DNA of 26,462 nucleotides from M55B127 sp035269185 (GCA_964430875.1 CAYSHP010000032.1:1-26462); one strand, 5' to 3'. Shown: positions 15,585 through 24,002, counted from the first letter of the stretch. Notes: generated from the sequence alone by a model not told the origin. Program-made: numbers and translations.

Positions 15585-16961
15585 TTAAAAATCATTTTTT
15601 TCTAAAAGCACTACTGTTTCCACATGATATGTTTGGGGAAACATATCAACCGGCTGTAATTTTAATATGTTATAATACTTTTTCAGTTCTTTTAAATCCC
15701 GGGCTAAGGTAGTTGGATTACATGATACATATATAACTTTATTAATTTCATTTTCTATAATACTATTTAATATATCATCATTTAATCCACTACGCGGTGG
15801 ATCAAAAATAATAATATCAGGTTTTTTCTCTTCTTTCATCAGCTTAGGAATTTCTTCTGTAACATCACCTTTAATAAATCTACAGTTATTTAGGTTATTT
15901 ATTGAGGCATTGTGTCTTCCATCTTTGACAGCATTCATATTACTTTCGATGCCAAACACTGTCTCATAATTGTCATCAAGAAAGACTGCAATACTTCCGA
16001 TACCTGAATAAGCGTCTACAATAATCTCTTCTCCCTTTAGTTGTGCATATTCATTTATCACTCTATATAATTTCTCTGTTTGCATTGTATTTATCTGAAA
16101 AAATGAATCATGAGTTATTTTATATTTTCTTTTACCAATAAAATCGTGTATATAATTTTGTCCTTTTATATTGTAACTTTTATTTCCTAATAATACATTA
16201 GTATCTTCATCATTTATATTTCTTACAACACCTTTTAATTCTAGAATTTCTTCCATTAATTGATCAGCTATTTCATTTATCTCATTAAAATCATTATCTG
16301 TAGTAATAAAAGTAAGTAAGGCTTGATTTGTGCAAACTCCAACTCGCATATGTAAATGCCTCAATAAACCAGTATGATTTTCTTCATTATATACAGTTAT
16401 ATTCTCATATTTATTTAACAAATTAATAGTATATCTTTTAATTCTGTTAATTAATTGATGCTGTATATAACAAGTATGGTTATCAATAACTTGATGAGTA
16501 CCTCTTTTATAAAAACCGGCTTTTATTTCATCATCAATTACTTCTAAAGGCATTACAGATTTATTTCTATAAAACCAGGGATAATCAGCCCCAATAATTG
16601 CTTCGATATTTTCATCTTTGATTTTACCGATTCTACTTAAAGAATATCTTAAAATATCTTCTTTAAAATTTTTCTGAACTTCATAATCTATATGCTGCCA
16701 TTGGCAACCACCACATTCTTGAAATATTTCACATCTCGGCTTCACTCTATCTTCAACATCTTTAAGTACTTTCACTGAATTACCATAAGCATAATTTTTC
16801 TTTTCTTTTGTAATCTCTATTAAGTGTTTTTCGCCCGGAATAGTTTTAGATACAAATATAGCTTTACCAGAAGGAAGATTGCCAATACCATCTCCACCAT
16901 AAGTAATATTGTTTATTTCTATTATTTGTTTTTTATCTTCATTAACGTTATTTTTATTAAT
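15585..16961 (-). CDS. rlmD: 23S rRNA (uracil-5-)-methyltransferase, RlmD/RumA family, with apparent ATT start
   Basis: SAM-dependent m5U methyltransferase with an Fe-S cluster, 458 aa as drawn. N-terminal TRAM domain (ITYGGDGIGNLPSGKA near 20-35, then SKTIPGEKHLIEITKEKKNY), cluster cysteines C77, C83, C86 and C164, SAM motif DAYSGIGSIAVFL, FDPPRSG, and the catalytic Cys in VSCNPTTLARDL. The first ATG/GTG/TTG in frame is a GTG at 16775, which would delete the whole TRAM domain. Between the upstream in-frame TGA and that GTG, the only well-placed codon is ATT at 16959-16961, eight bases after AGGAG and followed by NKNNVNEDKKQIIEIN. So the start is probably ATT, or an ATG changed by mutation or sequencing error. 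RlmD or a sister enzyme (RlmCD-type) cannot be separated. A sigma-A-type promoter lies just upstream. Confidence 0.88.
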   Translation of the reverse strand: MNKNNVNEDKKQIIEINNITYGGDGIGNLPSGKAIFVSKTIPGEKHLIEITKEKKNYAYGNSVKVLKDVEDRVKPRCEIFQECGGCQWQHIDYEVQKNFKEDILRYSLSRIGKIKDENIEAIIGADYPWFYRNKSVMPLEVIDDEIKAGFYKRGTHQVIDNHTCYIQHQLINRIKRYTINLLNKYENITVYNEENHTGLLRHLHMRVGVCTNQALLTFITTDNDFNEINEIADQLMEEILELKGVVRNINDEDTNVLLGNKSYNIKGQNYIHDFIGKRKYKITHDSFFQINTMQTEKLYRVINEYAQLKGEEIIVDAYSGIGSIAVFLDDNYETVFGIESNMNAVKDGRHNASINNLNNCRFIKGDVTEEIPKLMKEEKKPDIIIFDPPRSGLNDDILNSIIENEINKVIYVSCNPTTLARDLKELKKYYNILKLQPVDMFPQTYHVETVVLLEKNDF

Positions 16962-17010
16962 ATTATCCGCTCCTAAATTTAATAACTCTTTTCACACAAG
17001 ACTCGCTGTT

Positions 17011-17039
17011 ATTATACCATAGCGGATAGACCATATCAA
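17011..17039 (-). promoter_or_regulatory. Promoter of rlmD, immediately downstream of the group II intron
   Basis: Minus strand TTGATA (17034-17039), 17-base spacer, perfect TATAAT (17011-17016). The -35 box begins two bases after the intron's 3' end, so the intron insertion left this promoter whole. Confidence 0.7.
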
Positions 17040-17040
17040 T

Positions 17041-17795
17041 ATAGAGTAGGGCGACCACTTTAATGGTTGCCACCTCATCAAACCGCACGTGCCTTATTAA
17101 GGCATACGGCTTACCTACGTGTTTTGATTTGAATTTATGTTTTCCAAATCCTATTCCACTCCTTGTTTTGTACACATTCAGCTCGTTTATACCTTTGGTA
17201 TCGTCACTGTTGTCATTGTACAGTATTTAAGTGTGAATCCACTAAGGTCGCACTCCCTTCCGTTCAGAAGATGTTTAGTCATTTCCCTACTTCCGTAATA
17301 TGGAGGCGTCTGACTTCTCTATCCATGTTAGCAACTTCAGCGTAGCCTTATATGCCTTCACCCCTTTCAGGTAAGATAGTGATCTCACGGGGTCATTTCA
17401 CTTTCCTTATGTTCATGCCCTGCACCTTCACTTGATAAGCCCCTATTATTCAGCTGGTTCATTTGAATACCAGGTACTGTTTCCAGTAGACTTCCCGTTA
17501 TATACGCACAGTCGCCAACTTATCCTGCCGCTCGTGCTTCACGCATTTCTGCATTAGGGCCTGAACACCCGCCTATGGACTTCTCAGTTTCCCACATCTC
17601 CTCCAGACACTACCTCACGGTGATGCCCTAGATTAGGCTTCCCGGGTTGTACCAGCACTCCCGGAGAAGGACTTTCACCTTCGAGAAAATTAATCTTCCA
17701 GGCTCTCGACTCGTGTTTACCTTATGGTATCGTAGTCGCTGCCTTTAACAGTTAATCCGTTTTACTCTAACAACAAGTGCAACTGCCCGTCGCAC
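17041..17795 (-). mobile_element. ORF-less group II intron
   Basis: About 755 bases of markedly higher GC than the flanks. On the minus strand it begins GTGCG (17791-17795), the group II 5' consensus, and ends CCTACTCTAT (17041-17050), with an unpaired A seven bases from the end as the likely branch point. Domain V is at 17080-17112: AAGCCG pairs CGGTTT, TGCCTT pairs AAGGCA, and the AGC triad is present. Domain VI follows (17041-17075). A candidate EBS1, ATATAA (17498-17503), sits in a loop closed by GACT/AGTC and pairs perfectly with the last six exon bases TTATAT. No reverse-transcriptase/maturase is encoded; short open frames inside are shadows. Splicing or mobility would need a maturase from elsewhere. 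It lies directly after the rex terminator, an insertion habit known from IIC introns, but the 3' end looks more IIB-like, so the class is left open. Confidence 0.88.
17080..17112 (-). ncRNA. Group II intron domain V (catalytic hairpin)
   Basis: A 33-base hairpin on the minus strand with the AGC catalytic triad near its 5' end, a lower stem AAGCCG/CGGTTT, a bulge, and an upper stem TGCCTT/AAGGCA with a 3-base loop. The usual domain V is 34 bases with a 4-base loop, so the loop is one base short; otherwise it matches closely. Confidence 0.85.
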
Positions 17796-17796
17796 A

Positions 17797-17828
17797 TATA
17801 AAGGGATGCTATAAGTTAGCATCCCTTT
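17797..17828 (-). terminator. Rho-independent terminator of the hydrogenase-rex operon
   Basis: A 12-bp perfect stem AAAGGGATGCTA / TAGCATCCCTTT (17800-17811 / 17817-17828) with a 5-base loop, ten bases past the rex stop, followed by TTTATAT on the minus strand. The group II intron begins right after it at 17795, so the T-run is cut short by the insertion. Confidence 0.85.
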
Positions 17829-17838
17829 ACTTAAAATA

Positions 17839-18459
17839 TTAATCATTTAGTCTATATATTAGACATCCCACACTACAACATAAATCTTCATTAATTACTA
17901 AGACGTTTTTCCCTAAGTTTAGATGGGCTGATGAAAAGTTCCAAACTGCTTTAACATCGGTTTTTCTTAATTGATGGGCTATATCTTGTATATCGTCTTC
18001 ATTAGTTGCAATTATAACTATTTTTATATTATTATCATCCAGTGTATCCTTTAAAAATTTAACATTTTTTACTAAATAACTACCGATTCTTCGGCCTATT
18101 TTATCAAGATCATTATCGAATATTTCTGTAATACAAAATCCCATTTCATTGAATTTCTTGTATCTTAATAGGGCTTTCCCAATATTACCAGCCCCAATTA
18201 AAGCAATTTCCCATCTTTTATCTAAGCCTATTATTTTTTCCAGGCTATTTTTTAGTTTTTTTTGATTATATCCTTTTCCTTTTCTGCCCATATGGCCAAA
18301 AAATGAGAGATCTCTTCTTAATAATGTTGATTTAATCCCTGCTTTTTCCCCAAGAGCCTTCGAACATATATATTTCGATGTACTTTCTCTCTCACCATTA
18401 ACCAGACATCGATAATAATTTAGTAACCTTCTTATAGTAGGCTCCGGTACTTTTCCCAT
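17839..18459 (-). CDS. rex: Rex-family redox-sensing transcriptional repressor
   Basis: A 206-aa Rex protein that senses the NADH/NAD+ ratio and represses fermentation and hydrogenase genes when NADH is low. The N-terminal winged helix includes IPEPTIRRL-like and TLLRRDLSFFGHMGRKGKGYN (quoted as RRDLSFFGHMGRKGKGY, about 48-64); the Rossmann fold has IGAGNIGKALLRY (88-100) and the swapped C-terminal helix follows VKAVWNFSSAHL. ATG at 18457-18459 begins only three bases after the hydA stop, with GAGGT inside the end of hydA as ribosome site, so it is the fourth gene of the operon. Oddity: the C-terminal helix region carries C194, C195 and C199 (CCSVGC), where Rex proteins usually lack such a cluster. 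No complete Rex operator could be recognised in the operon's leader. Confidence 0.92.
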   Translation of the reverse strand: MGKVPEPTIRRLLNYYRCLVNGERESTSKYICSKALGEKAGIKSTLLRRDLSFFGHMGRKGKGYNQKKLKNSLEKIIGLDKRWEIALIGAGNIGKALLRYKKFNEMGFCITEIFDNDLDKIGRRIGSYLVKNVKFLKDTLDDNNIKIVIIATNEDDIQDIAHQLRKTDVKAVWNFSSAHLNLGKNVLVINEDLCCSVGCLIYRLND

Positions 18460-18462
18460 ATA

Positions 18463-20175
18463 TTAAATACCTCGCGCCTTGTATTCAGTATGAAGAAGTT
18501 CATGAGCTTTATGGCTACCGGGCTTTTCGAGATATTCTTCATATAATTTTTGGATATATGGATTTTCATGTGATTTTCTAAGAGTTTTATTCTCATCAAT
18601 TTGATAGATAGCTTCCATTCTTCTTTCTAATACATCATCAGATGCTGCAAGTGGTTGACCTCCCCCACCAATACAACCTCCTGGACAAGCCATGAACTCT
18701 ATAAAATGATACTCTTCTCCATTTCTTATTTTATCTAATATTACCCTGGCATTTCCTAAGCCGTGAGCAACTGCAACCTTAACCTCCATATCATTTACCA
18801 TTACAGAAGCTTCTTTTAGACCATCAAGTCCTCTTACCTGATGGAAGTTAATATTTTTTAATTCTTCTCCAGTCAGAATTTCATAAGCAGTGCGTAAAGC
18901 AGCTTCCATTACACCACCAGTAGTTCCAAAGATATCTGCTGCTCCGGATGAAACACCTAACATTTTATCATGTTCTTGTTCTTCAAGATCCATTATATTA
19001 ATACCTGCTTGTTTTATCATCCTACCTAATTCTCTAGTAGTTAAGGAATAGTCAACGTCCCCATTCATTTCTTCTCTGGTTGCTTCAAACTTTTTAGCAG
19101 TACAAGGCATAATTGAAACCACTACCAAATCATCTCGATCAATATCATTTTGTTCAGCGTAATAACTGTTAGCTAAAGCCCCAAACATCTGTTGAGGAGA
19201 TTTACAGCTTGAAAGATGGTCAAGGTATTCTGGATATTGATGCTCAATAAATTTAATCCAACCAGGACTACAAGAAGTAAATAAGGGTAGGGTTCCCCCT
19301 TCTTTAATTCGTTCAATTAACTCAGTTCCTTCTTCCATAATTGTGAGATCGGCTGTAAAGTTAGTATCGAACACCATATCAAAACCCAGCTTTTTTAAGG
19401 CTGTAACCATCTGTCCAGTCACAATAGTACCAGGCTTTTCATCAAATGCTTCAGACAATCCGACTCTAACTGCAGGAGCAGTTTGCACTACAACATGTTT
19501 TTCTTTATCAAATATTGCATTCCATACTTCCTCAATATATTCAACTTCTGTTATTGCTCCAGTAGGACAAACAGTGGAACACTGTCCACAATATACACAA
19601 GGACTTTCACCAAGTTCATCATAAAAGGAGGGGCTAACCATGGTTTCAAATCCTCTTCCATCCGGTACTATTGCTCGGACAGATTGTACTTCTTTACAAA
19701 CTGAAACACACCTCCTGCAAAGTATACATTTATCAGGATCCCTCATTATTGAAGGAGTAGATTTATCAACTTCTTGATGTGTCTGTTTTCCCTCAAATCT
19801 AATATCTCTAATTCCCATAAATTCTGCAACTTCCCTAAGTTCACAATCTAAATTTCTTATACAGGAAGTACAATTCACATCGTGATCAGATAAAAGAAAT
19901 TCCATATTCATTTTTCTTGTATCTCTTACTTTCTTTGTATTTGTTTTAACTCTCATTCCATCTTGTGCAGGTGTTATACAGGAAGCTACAATTTCATTAC
20001 TATCAGCTAATTCAACTACACAGACTCTACAAGCTCCCAGTTCATTAACTTCTTCAAGAAAGCATAAAGTAGGAATATATTTGCCTGCTTTTTCAGCTGC
20101 TTTAAGAATTGTATCTCCTTTATTTACTTCCACCTGAATATCATCTATATACATTTTTATTTTTTCTTCAGCCAT
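18463..20175 (-). CDS. hydA: [FeFe]-hydrogenase catalytic subunit HydA (M3-type)
   Basis: The H2-activating subunit, 570 aa. N-terminal [2Fe-2S] domain (C38, C49, C52, C66), a His-Cys [4Fe-4S] site (H98, C102, C105, C111), two further [4Fe-4S] clusters (C150-C160 and C193-C203), then the H-cluster domain with L1 TSCSPGW (300-306), L2 MPCTAKKFE (356-364) and L3 FMACPGGCIGGGGQP (495-508), and a C-terminal small-subunit-like region ending KAHELLHTEYKARGI. K361 and E364 are present. In L1 the second Cys of the usual TSCCPxW is Ser303, and C324 replaces a residue that is Ala in CpI. ATG at 20173-20175 follows AAAGGAGG; it begins 12 bases after hydB. Expected to be cytoplasmic and to work with HydB and HydC on NAD(H) and ferredoxin. 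Confidence 0.96.
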   Translation of the reverse strand: MAEEKIKMYIDDIQVEVNKGDTILKAAEKAGKYIPTLCFLEEVNELGACRVCVVELADSNEIVASCITPAQDGMRVKTNTKKVRDTRKMNMEFLLSDHDVNCTSCIRNLDCELREVAEFMGIRDIRFEGKQTHQEVDKSTPSIMRDPDKCILCRRCVSVCKEVQSVRAIVPDGRGFETMVSPSFYDELGESPCVYCGQCSTVCPTGAITEVEYIEEVWNAIFDKEKHVVVQTAPAVRVGLSEAFDEKPGTIVTGQMVTALKKLGFDMVFDTNFTADLTIMEEGTELIERIKEGGTLPLFTSCSPGWIKFIEHQYPEYLDHLSSCKSPQQMFGALANSYYAEQNDIDRDDLVVVSIMPCTAKKFEATREEMNGDVDYSLTTRELGRMIKQAGINIMDLEEQEHDKMLGVSSGAADIFGTTGGVMEAALRTAYEILTGEELKNINFHQVRGLDGLKEASVMVNDMEVKVAVAHGLGNARVILDKIRNGEEYHFIEFMACPGGCIGGGGQPLAASDDVLERRMEAIYQIDENKTLRKSHENPYIQKLYEEYLEKPGSHKAHELLHTEYKARGI

Positions 20176-20187
20176 TTTAATCCTCCT

Positions 20188-23100
20188 TTACTTAATTTCT
20201 ACATCGCAGCGCAGACATCTTCTTGACTCTTCCACTGCCATATCTTCTGAATAACCTTTTTCAACTTCTTTAAACCCGCGTTTTCTTTCTGAAAGTAATA
20301 TTGTGGGCATTTTAACTCTAGGTTTTTCTTCTTCTAAGATTGGTCCAGATAGTTCTCTTTCTATATCCATTTCTGTTATTATATTTCCATCTCCACCTAA
20401 ATATTTATCTATTTCACGGGCAGCATCTTTACCATGCTTAATTGCTTCTACCACAGTGGAAGGACCTGTAACACAGTCTCCCCCAGCAAAAATCCAATCA
20501 AGATTAGTTTGTAAGCAATCATCTGTTTCAATTAGATTACTATTATTAACTTCAACTTCTACTTCTTCACAATTGAAGTTACAGTTTACGTTTTGGCCAA
20601 TTGCAGTCACAACTATATCTGCTTCCATTGTAAAGTTGGAATCTTTAATTTCTCTTGGCTTTCTACGACCACTTTTATCAAATTCTCCACCTTCGATCTC
20701 TACACATTCGATAGCTTTAACTTGGCCATTTTCTCCGATAATTTTTACCGGATTAACCAGGCAGTTCATATTAACCTGCTCATACTGTGCTTCTTCAATT
20801 TCTTCACGATGGGCGGGCATATCATCTATAGTTCTTCTATATACAACATTTACTTCATCAGCACCTAGCCTTACCATATTTCTCGCTACATCAATTGCTA
20901 CATTTCCTCCACCTACAATCGCTACTTTTTTATCTTTCATATCCATATCATTGCCTAAGTTAATATCTCTTAAAATATCAACACCCGAATAGACTCCCTC
21001 TAAATCATTTCCTTCTATATTTAATTCTCTATCTTCATGAGCACCTACTCCCATATAAACTGCTTCATAACCTTTTTCTTTTAATTCTTTTAATGTTATA
21101 TCTTCACCAATTTTAGTGTCAACTACTATCTCTACACCCATTGTAGTTAAAACAGTTATCTCTTCATTTAAGAGATCTTTCGGTAATCTGTATTCAGGGA
21201 TACCTACTGCTAACATTCCACCAACAACCGGTAGAGCCTCAAATATTGTGACATCATAACCTTTCTTTCTTAAATAGAAGGCAGTTGTTAAACCAGATGG
21301 TCCAGAACCTACTACAGCTACTTTTTTATTTTTTTCTGCTTTAATTTCTGGTACTGGAAAACCAGCTTCATTTTTAAGTACATAGTCACTTGCAAATCTT
21401 TTTAATTCCCTGATTGCTAATGCTTCATCTATTGAATTTCTATTACAAGAACCCTCACAAAGGTTATAGCATACACGACCACAAATTAATGCAAGTGGAT
21501 TTTCTTTTTGAATTACTTTATAGGCCTCTTTGTATTTACCTTGTCTGATAAAGTCTATATAAAGTGGAACATCTACATTAGCTGGACAGGCATTTTGACA
21601 GGGAGAATCAAACATGGAAGCACATCTTGAAGCTTCACAGTAATTATCTAAAATATGTGCTTCATATTCATCTCTAAAATATCTTAAGGTACTAATTACC
21701 GGATTTGGAGCAGTTTGTCCAAGTCCACAAAAAGCAGAATCTTGAATAACTTCTCCCATTTCCTCTAAGAGATCTAAATCCTCTAAAGTGCCTTCGCCAT
21801 TAGAAATCCTTTCTAAGACCTCTAACATCCTGGTAGTACCAATTCGACAAGGTGTACATTTACCACAAGATTCATCTTTACAAAAGTCAACAAAGTATTT
21901 TGCAAGGTCAATCATACAGGTCTGCTCATCCATTACGATTAGACCACCAGAACCCATGATTGTACCTAATTCTTTTAAAGATTCATAATCTATAGGCACA
22001 TTTAAGTACTCAATAGGTATACATCCTCCGGAAGGTCCTCCGGTTTGGGCTGCTTTAAAAGTACCGTTATTTTCTAATCCGCCCCCAATATCAAATATAA
22101 TTTCACCAAGTTTAGTTCCCATGGGAATTTCTACTAAACCATTATTTTTGATTTTGCCTGCAAGGGCAAATACTTTTGTTCCTGGACTTTCTTCTGTTCC
22201 GAAACTTCTAAACCAGCTTTCACCTTTACTTATAATATCTGGAACATTGGATAAAGTCTCTACATTATTAATAATGGTCGGCTTACCATTTAATCCAGAC
22301 TCGGCCGGGAACGGTGGTTTTGGTTTCGGTTCACCTCTTTTACCTTCTATAGAAGCAATTAAAGCAGTTTCTTCACCACAGACAAATGCTCCTGCTCCAA
22401 GTCTTAGTTCTATATCGAAATTGAAATCAGTACCAATTATATTTTCTCCTAATAAGCCTAATTCTTTTGCATCATCAATAGCTTTTTTCAATCTCTTAAT
22501 TGCAAGTGGATATTCTGCTCTACAATAAATATATCCTTTATCAGCACCAATAGCGTATCCTGCTATTGCCATACCTTCTAATAATCGATGAGGATCACCT
22601 TCAAGTACACTTCTATCCATAAATGCACCTGGGTCTCCTTCATCTGCATTACATATTATATACTTTTGATCACTTTCATTATCTTTAGCAAACTGCCATT
22701 TTAAACCAGTGGGGAATCCTGCTCCACCCCTTCCCCTTAATTTAGAATCCTTAATTTCATTAATAACTTCTTCCGGCGACATATTATCAACTGCTTTTGT
22801 TAATCCATTATAAGCATTATTTATGACTGCTTCTTCAATGCTTTCTGGATCAATTTTGCCGCAGTTTTCTAAAACTATTCTATTTTGAGAAGCAAAGAAG
22901 GGATCATCAGTTGGTATTTCCCATTCTTTTATGATATTACCTTCAATAATACTTTCATTTATTAAATCTCTAGCTCTTTCAGCTGTGACATCTCCATATA
23001 GTACACTTGTATCTCCCTGTTTAATCTCTATTACTGGTTCTTTTGCACATAAACCAACACAACCGGTCTTAGTGACTTCAATATTTTTTAAGTTTTTCTT

Positions 23101-23277
23101 ATCAATTTCATCTATAATTGAGTCATAAACATCTTCTGCACCAGCTGCTATACCACAGGTTCCCATTCCTACTAAAATTTTTGTGATCTGACTTTTTTCA
23201 TTTTCTTTTTTTAAATACTCTTTATATTCTTTAAAACCATCATACGATGTAATTCTATTTATTTCAGTTGCTTGCAT
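20188..23277 (-). CDS. HydB-GltD fusion: NuoF-like NADH/FMN subunit joined to GltD/NfnB-like FAD oxidoreductase
   Basis: A 1029-aa fusion. Residues 1-110: thioredoxin-like [2Fe-2S] domain (C41, C73, C77). 115-450: NuoF-type FMN/NADH domain (RGRGGAGFPTGLKW near 181-194, ADEGDPGAFMDRS near 211, CGEETALIASIEGKRGEP) and SLBB. 471-517: a [4Fe-4S] site (CGKCTPC plus C517). 547-611: two GltD-type [4Fe-4S] sites (C547, C552, C560, C564; C599, C603, C607, C611). 650-1000: FAD fold (VAVVGSGPSGLT) and a second nucleotide fold GGGNVAIDVARN with VVYRR (811-815), the NADPH-type signature of GltD/NfnB; FAGGDCVTGPSTV near the end binds FAD. It replaces the C-terminal ferredoxin domain of usual HydB. ATG follows AAGGAGG and lies 12 bases after hydC. 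The fusion suggests added NAD(P)H or flavin-based coupling; not proven. Confidence 0.93.
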   Translation of the reverse strand: MQATEINRITSYDGFKEYKEYLKKENEKSQITKILVGMGTCGIAAGAEDVYDSIIDEIDKKNLKNIEVTKTGCVGLCAKEPVIEIKQGDTSVLYGDVTAERARDLINESIIEGNIIKEWEIPTDDPFFASQNRIVLENCGKIDPESIEEAVINNAYNGLTKAVDNMSPEEVINEIKDSKLRGRGGAGFPTGLKWQFAKDNESDQKYIICNADEGDPGAFMDRSVLEGDPHRLLEGMAIAGYAIGADKGYIYCRAEYPLAIKRLKKAIDDAKELGLLGENIIGTDFNFDIELRLGAGAFVCGEETALIASIEGKRGEPKPKPPFPAESGLNGKPTIINNVETLSNVPDIISKGESWFRSFGTEESPGTKVFALAGKIKNNGLVEIPMGTKLGEIIFDIGGGLENNGTFKAAQTGGPSGGCIPIEYLNVPIDYESLKELGTIMGSGGLIVMDEQTCMIDLAKYFVDFCKDESCGKCTPCRIGTTRMLEVLERISNGEGTLEDLDLLEEMGEVIQDSAFCGLGQTAPNPVISTLRYFRDEYEAHILDNYCEASRCASMFDSPCQNACPANVDVPLYIDFIRQGKYKEAYKVIQKENPLALICGRVCYNLCEGSCNRNSIDEALAIRELKRFASDYVLKNEAGFPVPEIKAEKNKKVAVVGSGPSGLTTAFYLRKKGYDVTIFEALPVVGGMLAVGIPEYRLPKDLLNEEITVLTTMGVEIVVDTKIGEDITLKELKEKGYEAVYMGVGAHEDRELNIEGNDLEGVYSGVDILRDINLGNDMDMKDKKVAIVGGGNVAIDVARNMVRLGADEVNVVYRRTIDDMPAHREEIEEAQYEQVNMNCLVNPVKIIGENGQVKAIECVEIEGGEFDKSGRRKPREIKDSNFTMEADIVVTAIGQNVNCNFNCEEVEVEVNNSNLIETDDCLQTNLDWIFAGGDCVTGPSTVVEAIKHGKDAAREIDKYLGGDGNIITEMDIERELSGPILEEEKPRVKMPTILLSERKRGFKEVEKGYSEDMAVEESRRCLRCDVEIK

Positions 23278-23289
23278 ATTTAAACCTCC

Positions 23290-23865
23290 TTACATTTCAT
23301 TATTTTCATATTTTTTTAATATATTAACGGCCTTTTCTGAATTTAATAAGCCGTGAGCTTTACCATTAACTGTCATTACAGGTCCTAATCCACAAGCTCC
23401 TAGACACCTCACTATTTCTAATGAAAATAATCCGTCATCGGTGGATTCACCAGCTTTTAGATCGTATTCTTTTTTAATACGGTCAATGATGTCTACCGAA
23501 CCCTTTACATAACAGGCAGTACCTTTACAAATCGCTATTTGATATTTACCTTTAGGTTTTTCTGAAAAATGAGCATAAAAGGATATTACACTACTTACTT
23601 CACCCGGTGCTAAATCTAAAGCCTTAGAAACTTCTTTTTGTATATATTTTGGTATAAAGCCGACTAGCCCCTGTACTTCATGTAGTACCTCAATTAAATT
23701 TTCTTGTTCTCCTTGGTTTTCTTGTAAAATCTCGTTTAATCTTTTTTGAATGCGATTTATATACTCATCATCTTTAAATCTTTCTTTACCTACAAATTGA
23801 CTTAATTCTTCTTTTAATTCAGATTTGGCAATTTCATATACTTCTTTTTTTGAAACTGTAGACAT
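23290..23865 (-). CDS. hydC: HydC: NuoE-like [2Fe-2S] subunit of the hydrogenase
   Basis: A 191-aa thioredoxin-like [2Fe-2S] protein of the NuoE/HydC family. The helical N-terminal half includes LIEVLHEVQGLVGFIP, then the first cysteine pair CKGTACYVKG and the second pair CLGACGLGPVM, all four ligands present. It passes electrons between the NuoF-like subunit and the other Fe-S sites of the complex. ATG at 23863-23865 is chosen because AAAGGAGGATAAA precedes it exactly; the ATG at 23901 would place that ribosome site inside the coding region and adds an unrelated 12-residue extension. It is the first gene of the hydC-hydB-hydA-rex operon and sits 420 bases after the upstream sigma-54 activator gene. 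Confidence 0.93.
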   Translation of the reverse strand: MSTVSKKEVYEIAKSELKEELSQFVGKERFKDDEYINRIQKRLNEILQENQGEQENLIEVLHEVQGLVGFIPKYIQKEVSKALDLAPGEVSSVISFYAHFSEKPKGKYQIAICKGTACYVKGSVDIIDRIKKEYDLKAGESTDDGLFSLEIVRCLGACGLGPVMTVNGKAHGLLNSEKAVNILKKYENNEM

Positions 23866-24002
23866 TTTATCCTCCTTTCGTGTATGTGAACACATTCTCA
23901 TAATAAATTAAATTTTTTTCTTCCTACTTATTATTAAAAATTATTCCCTTATCCCAATTATCCCTCCCTTTATTGTATAATTTAATTGGTATTAATTTTC
24001 AG

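Noticed and set aside
15585..16775. Shorter rlmD starting at GTG 16773-16775
   Set aside because: This would remove a clearly conserved TRAM domain that is open in frame upstream, and no ribosome site precedes it.
16963..17175. Minus-strand open frame of 70 codons
   Set aside because: It runs through group II intron domains V and VI and into the rlmD promoter region, resembles no protein family, and is explained by the RNA structure.
17163..17345. Plus-strand open frame of 60 codons inside the intron
   Set aside because: Antisense to the intron, no ribosome site and no maturase motif.
20303..20992. Long plus-strand open frame of 229 codons opposite the fused hydB gene
   Set aside because: It is antisense to a highly conserved coding region, has low-complexity Ser/Thr-rich translation and no ribosome site.
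23866..23901. Upstream ATG start for hydC
   Set aside because: The AAAGGAGG ribosome site would lie inside the coding sequence; the ATG at 23865 follows it at the right distance.
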